This document shows, one piece after another, positions 61,346 to 64,000 of a stretch of DNA of 64,000 bases. The DNA is from Ceratotherium simum simum (lineage: Eukaryota > Chordata > Mammalia > Perissodactyla > Rhinocerotidae), in NCBI RefSeq assembly GCF_000283155.1, contig NW_004454280.1:1069926-1133925 (forward strand), given 5' to 3'. The translations under genes were made by a program, and so were the position numbers. Positions within the stretch are counted from its first letter, which is position 1, and each line of letters opens with the position of its first letter. Under the pieces are notes generated by a model. It was not told the origin of the DNA. It did not search any database and saw nothing but the letters and a program-made list of their open reading frames with translations.

Positions 61346-62060
61346 ATGGGGGTTGGCAAACTTTTTCTGGAAAGGGCTGGAGAGTAAATAGTCTACAGAC
61401 AGTAAAAGTCTATCTATACAGTCTTTGTGGACCATGCAGTCGCTGTTGCTACTGCGCCCATAGGCAATGTTATGGGCTCAATTGTGTCCCCCAAACCATC
61501 TGTTGATGTCCCAAGCCCCAGCACCTCCGAATGTGACTGTATTTGGAGATAGAGCCTTTAGAGAGGTGATTAAGGTAAAAGGAGGTCACTAGGGTGGGCC
61601 CTGATCCAAGGTGACTGGTGTCCTTATAAGAAGAAATCAGGACACAGACACATGCAGAGGAAAGACCATGTGAAGACATAGGGAGAAGACGGCCGTCTGC
61701 AGAGCAAGGAGAGAGGCCTCAGAAGAAACCAACCCTGGACTCAGACTTCCAGTCTCCAGAACTGTCAGAAAATAAACGTCTGTTGTTTAAGCCCCCCAGT
61801 CTGTGGTACTCTGTTATGGCAGCCCTAGTAAACAAATACGGGCAGTATGTAAACAAATGAGTGTGGCTGTGCACCAATAAAACTTTATTTATGAACATTG
61901 AAATTGGAATTTTGTATTATTTTCATGTGTCACAAAATATTATCCTTTTGATTTTTTCCCCCAGCATTTAAAAATGTGAAAACTATTCTTAGCTTGTGGG
62001 CTGTGCAAGAACAGGTGCAGAGCTGCATTTGGCCTGTGGTCTGTTGCCTGCTGACCCCCG
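61346..62060. mobile_element. hAT-Charlie-type DNA transposon split by an LTR
   Basis: Left part: gggttggcaaactttttctg, aaagggctggagagtaaata, tttgtggaccatgcagtcgc. Right part: gcagtatgtaaacaaatgag, tggctgtgcaccaataaaac, tttatttatgaacattgaaa, and the terminus catttggcctgtggtctgtt, gcctgctgacccc. These are the diagnostic blocks of a common non-autonomous hAT. The flanks share ctagg (61341-61345, 62062-62066), a remnant of the 8-bp duplication. Subfamily not assigned. Confidence 0.85.
61468..61840 (+). mobile_element. MaLR (MLT1-type) solo LTR nested in the hAT
   Basis: tgttatgggctcaattgtgt, actgtatttggagatagagc, gactggtgtccttataagaa, gaaaccaaccctggactcag, tccagtctccagaactgtca and tctgtggtactctgttatgg. 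Flanked by ggcaa (61463-61467) and ggcag (61841-61845), and removal of the LTR rejoins the hAT sequence. The insertion therefore post-dates the DNA transposon. Confidence 0.92.
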
Positions 62061-62944
62061 GCTAGGGCACCGGATGTGGCGGGGCTGGGGGTGGAGCCAA
62101 GGCTGGGTGGGAAGCCAGGTCCATGCTGGCAGGAGCTCACTGTGGAGGAGGGAGCCAGGGAACGTCACAGAGCTGGAGAGTGACGGGACTAAAGCTGGAT
62201 TTTCGCCTCAAAGCTCATTCTCCTTGACAGAGAAGAAGATGGGGCTTACCACTTCTGCTTTCTCCCTGAAGCCAGGGAGCTGCCAGCGAAGCAGAAGTGG
62301 CTATAGTGTTCTTTAGGTTTCTCTCTGCTCGCTCCCCTGCTGGAATGTCGAGCAATCGCATTCTGAGAGTCTTGTCTCTAGGAACTGCTACCCATCTTCA
62401 TTGAACTGTCGTCCCCTTCAGAGTGTCTGGTCACAGGACCATAGCCACATTTTCTCTGGAAATTAGGCTTCCTAAAGTCGTTGACACACGTCTGTCTGGA
62501 CCACTGTTCTCTTTCTGGGCTTCCCTGAACTCTAAGGCGGCGTGTCCGCGTCCACAGCTCCTGTCCCGTCTGCCCACGGGTCCTGTCATTTCCAGTGCTC
62601 ACTGGTTTCTTCTTGGGCAGTCAGAGTTAAACCTGAGAGGGCTGCTGCTTTGCTGCCTTCTAAACCTTCTGGGGATGAAATTGTGAACAAAGTGAGTTAG
62701 GAGGCCGTGGAAGGCTCTGTTTCCAGCAGAGCGAGACTTATGGGTGTTTGCACCGTTGCTAAAGAGCCTGACCCTGTGCTGGTCTGGGATCTGTTTTAGG
62801 GAAGCACCATTTGTTTTGATCTCAGAGTTGTGGAGGAAGAGTCCACGGATACTCCCTGTATCCCGCAACCTGGCATGTGGTACCATTTGGCACTGATCTG
62901 GTCCTGAAAGGTAGGCTGGGGGGAAGCAGGGATGAGGAAGACCC
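62061..62944. other. unique stretch, no gene seen
   Basis: Frames of 66-106 codons on both strands without domains. Nothing else recognised. Confidence 0.35.
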
Positions 62945-63045
62945 TCCCCACTTCATAGAGGGAAGAGAATCTGGCTCAGAGAGGAGGCAGCCTGCCCAAG
63001 GCTATACAGCCAGTCCCCAGCAAAGTCAGAAAGCAACGCAATCTC
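62945..63045 (-). mobile_element. MIR fragment, antisense
   Basis: cttcatagagggaagagaat, ctggctcagagaggaggcag and cccaaggctatacagccagt are an antisense MIR core. Confidence 0.6.
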
Positions 63046-63169
63046 AGTCTGCTGCAGTGTTTCACAGCCGCCCACACTCCTAGATTCCCTGCAGGGCTAC
63101 AGGATTCCAGGATCCCAGAGGTAGTCCAGACTCCACCGCCAGCACTCGCTTCCTCTGATCAACAGGCTT

Positions 63170-63575
63170 CTCTCGCCCTGTCTTCTCTACCCTCTTAGTG
63201 ACCCTCCACTCCAGGCAGAAAGGCATTCTTACTATTTCCTGTTCTCGCTCTGTTTCTAGACCTTTGCATATGCTGTTCTCTCTTCCTGGAATGCGTCTCT
63301 TCCTCCCGTCTTTCTAGATGGAATCAGTATTTGCGGCCCAGCACAAGTCCTGGTTCCTCCACGAAGCCCTTCCTGCCCTGAGGCTCCTGTTGTCTGGAGC
63401 CCTTGCTGGCACTACCACACATGGTCTCATTACATCTAGTGCAGATGCTCGGCATTTTGTGAGGCCCCTCGCTTCCACCAGAAGATCACAGGGGCAGGAG
63501 TGGAGTCTTATAGGCCTTCGTGTCCCCATCACATTTAGCACAGCCCTAGAATGTGGAGGCTGCTCAGTGAGCTCT
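63170..63575 (+). mobile_element. L2 LINE 3' region
   Basis: Sense L2: gacctttgcatatgctgttc, tctcttcctggaatgcgtct, aagtcctggttcctccacga, agcccttcctgccctgaggc and catcacatttagcacagccc. The first blocks are the last codons of ORF2, followed by the 3'UTR. Frames broken. Confidence 0.82.
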
Positions 63576-63587
63576 GTGGGCAGCCAG

Positions 63588-63706
63588 GAAAGAAGGAAGG
63601 AGGAAAGGAGGGAAGAAGGGAAGGAGGTCAGGAGGGAAGAAGGGAAGGAGGGAAAGAGTGAAGGAGGGAAAGGAGGGAGGATGGAAGGAAGGGGAGAAGG
63701 AAAAAT
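63588..63706. repeat. purine-only GGAA/GGGA tract
   Basis: About 120 bp of almost pure purine on the plus strand (gaagg, gagg, aaagg words) with one short gtc interruption near 63629. Mirror-like purine tracts can form triplex DNA. Lysine/glutamate-rich frames over it are artefacts. Confidence 0.9.
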
Positions 63707-64000
63707 GCTCAATGCTGAAAACCTTCATGTCTGTGGACAGCAAAAGTGCTGTCTCTAGGAAAGGAAATGAGTGGGGAATTGGGACTCGGGGTAGGTGGGC
63801 AGGAGGGATGGTGGCTCTAGATGGCAGGGAAACTGGGAAGGACCAGCTCCGTTCTGGCAGTGATAGGATCTGAGTGAGAGTGAGGGGAGATGGGAGAGGG
63901 AGGTCCCCTTCTCCAACCACTGCCTCTACTGTACTTCTCCGGGTGATGGTGAGTGGAGCTGGGCTGCATGCAGGGGGTGATGGTAGGGGCTGGGCGTTGA

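Overview
This window is nuclear DNA from a placental mammal, most likely a perissodactyl and probably a horse or another equid. The strongest taxonomic evidence is six copies of the tRNA-derived ERE (equine repetitive element) SINE, four with clear target-site duplications. They sit among a young 5'-truncated L1, MaLR (MLT1-type) LTRs, MER20/MER5-type hAT elements, and many ancient MIR and L2 fragments. The organism call rests on recalled ERE consensus features, not on a database search.

I find no protein-coding exon, rRNA, tRNA gene, CRISPR array or prokaryotic-style gene. The open frames of 60-190 codons are either inside repeats or overlap one another on both strands in GC-rich, low-complexity sequence. 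None matches a protein family I recognise, apart from the decayed L1 ORF2. The window is best read as intergenic or deep intronic DNA, and non-coding RNA exons cannot be excluded from sequence alone.

Layout. 1-13 kb: GC-rich unique DNA with an ERE, MIR/L2 relics, an 82-bp tandem duplication (7062-7225) and AT-rich islands that look like non-coding regulatory DNA. 13-25 kb: repeat-dense. It holds an L1M tail, a 2.5-kb L1 on the minus strand carrying ORF2 remnants and a 100-N gap, an ERE, a MaLR LTR, a six-copy 47-bp minisatellite, a 1.1-kb L2, an LTR nested in a hAT-like element, and an L1M end. 25-38 kb: four EREs, one splitting a MER5-like element, plus two MaLR LTRs, a MER20 and the best regulatory candidates (26.5, 31.5, 32.0 and 36.5 kb). 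38-50 kb: MER20, MaLR, MER5A, an LTR splitting an L2, twin octamer motifs near 43.0 kb, a perfect AAT microsatellite and a complex CA-rich tandem array at 48.6 kb. 50-64 kb: mostly unique GC-rich DNA with MIRs, a perfectly duplicated-site MaLR LTR, a hAT element split by another MaLR, an L2 and a purine-rich tract.

With no genes there is no pathway to describe. What can be read is the history of insertions (hAT and L2 first, then MaLR LTRs, then L1 and EREs) and a set of candidate regulatory stretches. These include six CTCF-like motifs, mostly forward on the left and reverse on the right, and ten perfect POU octamers. I did not find an undescribed biological system. The most checkable unusual items are the local duplications, the nested elements, the hairpin-forming insertion in one LTR and the octamer/CTCF pattern. 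Repeat names come from memory of consensus sequences and boundaries are by eye.
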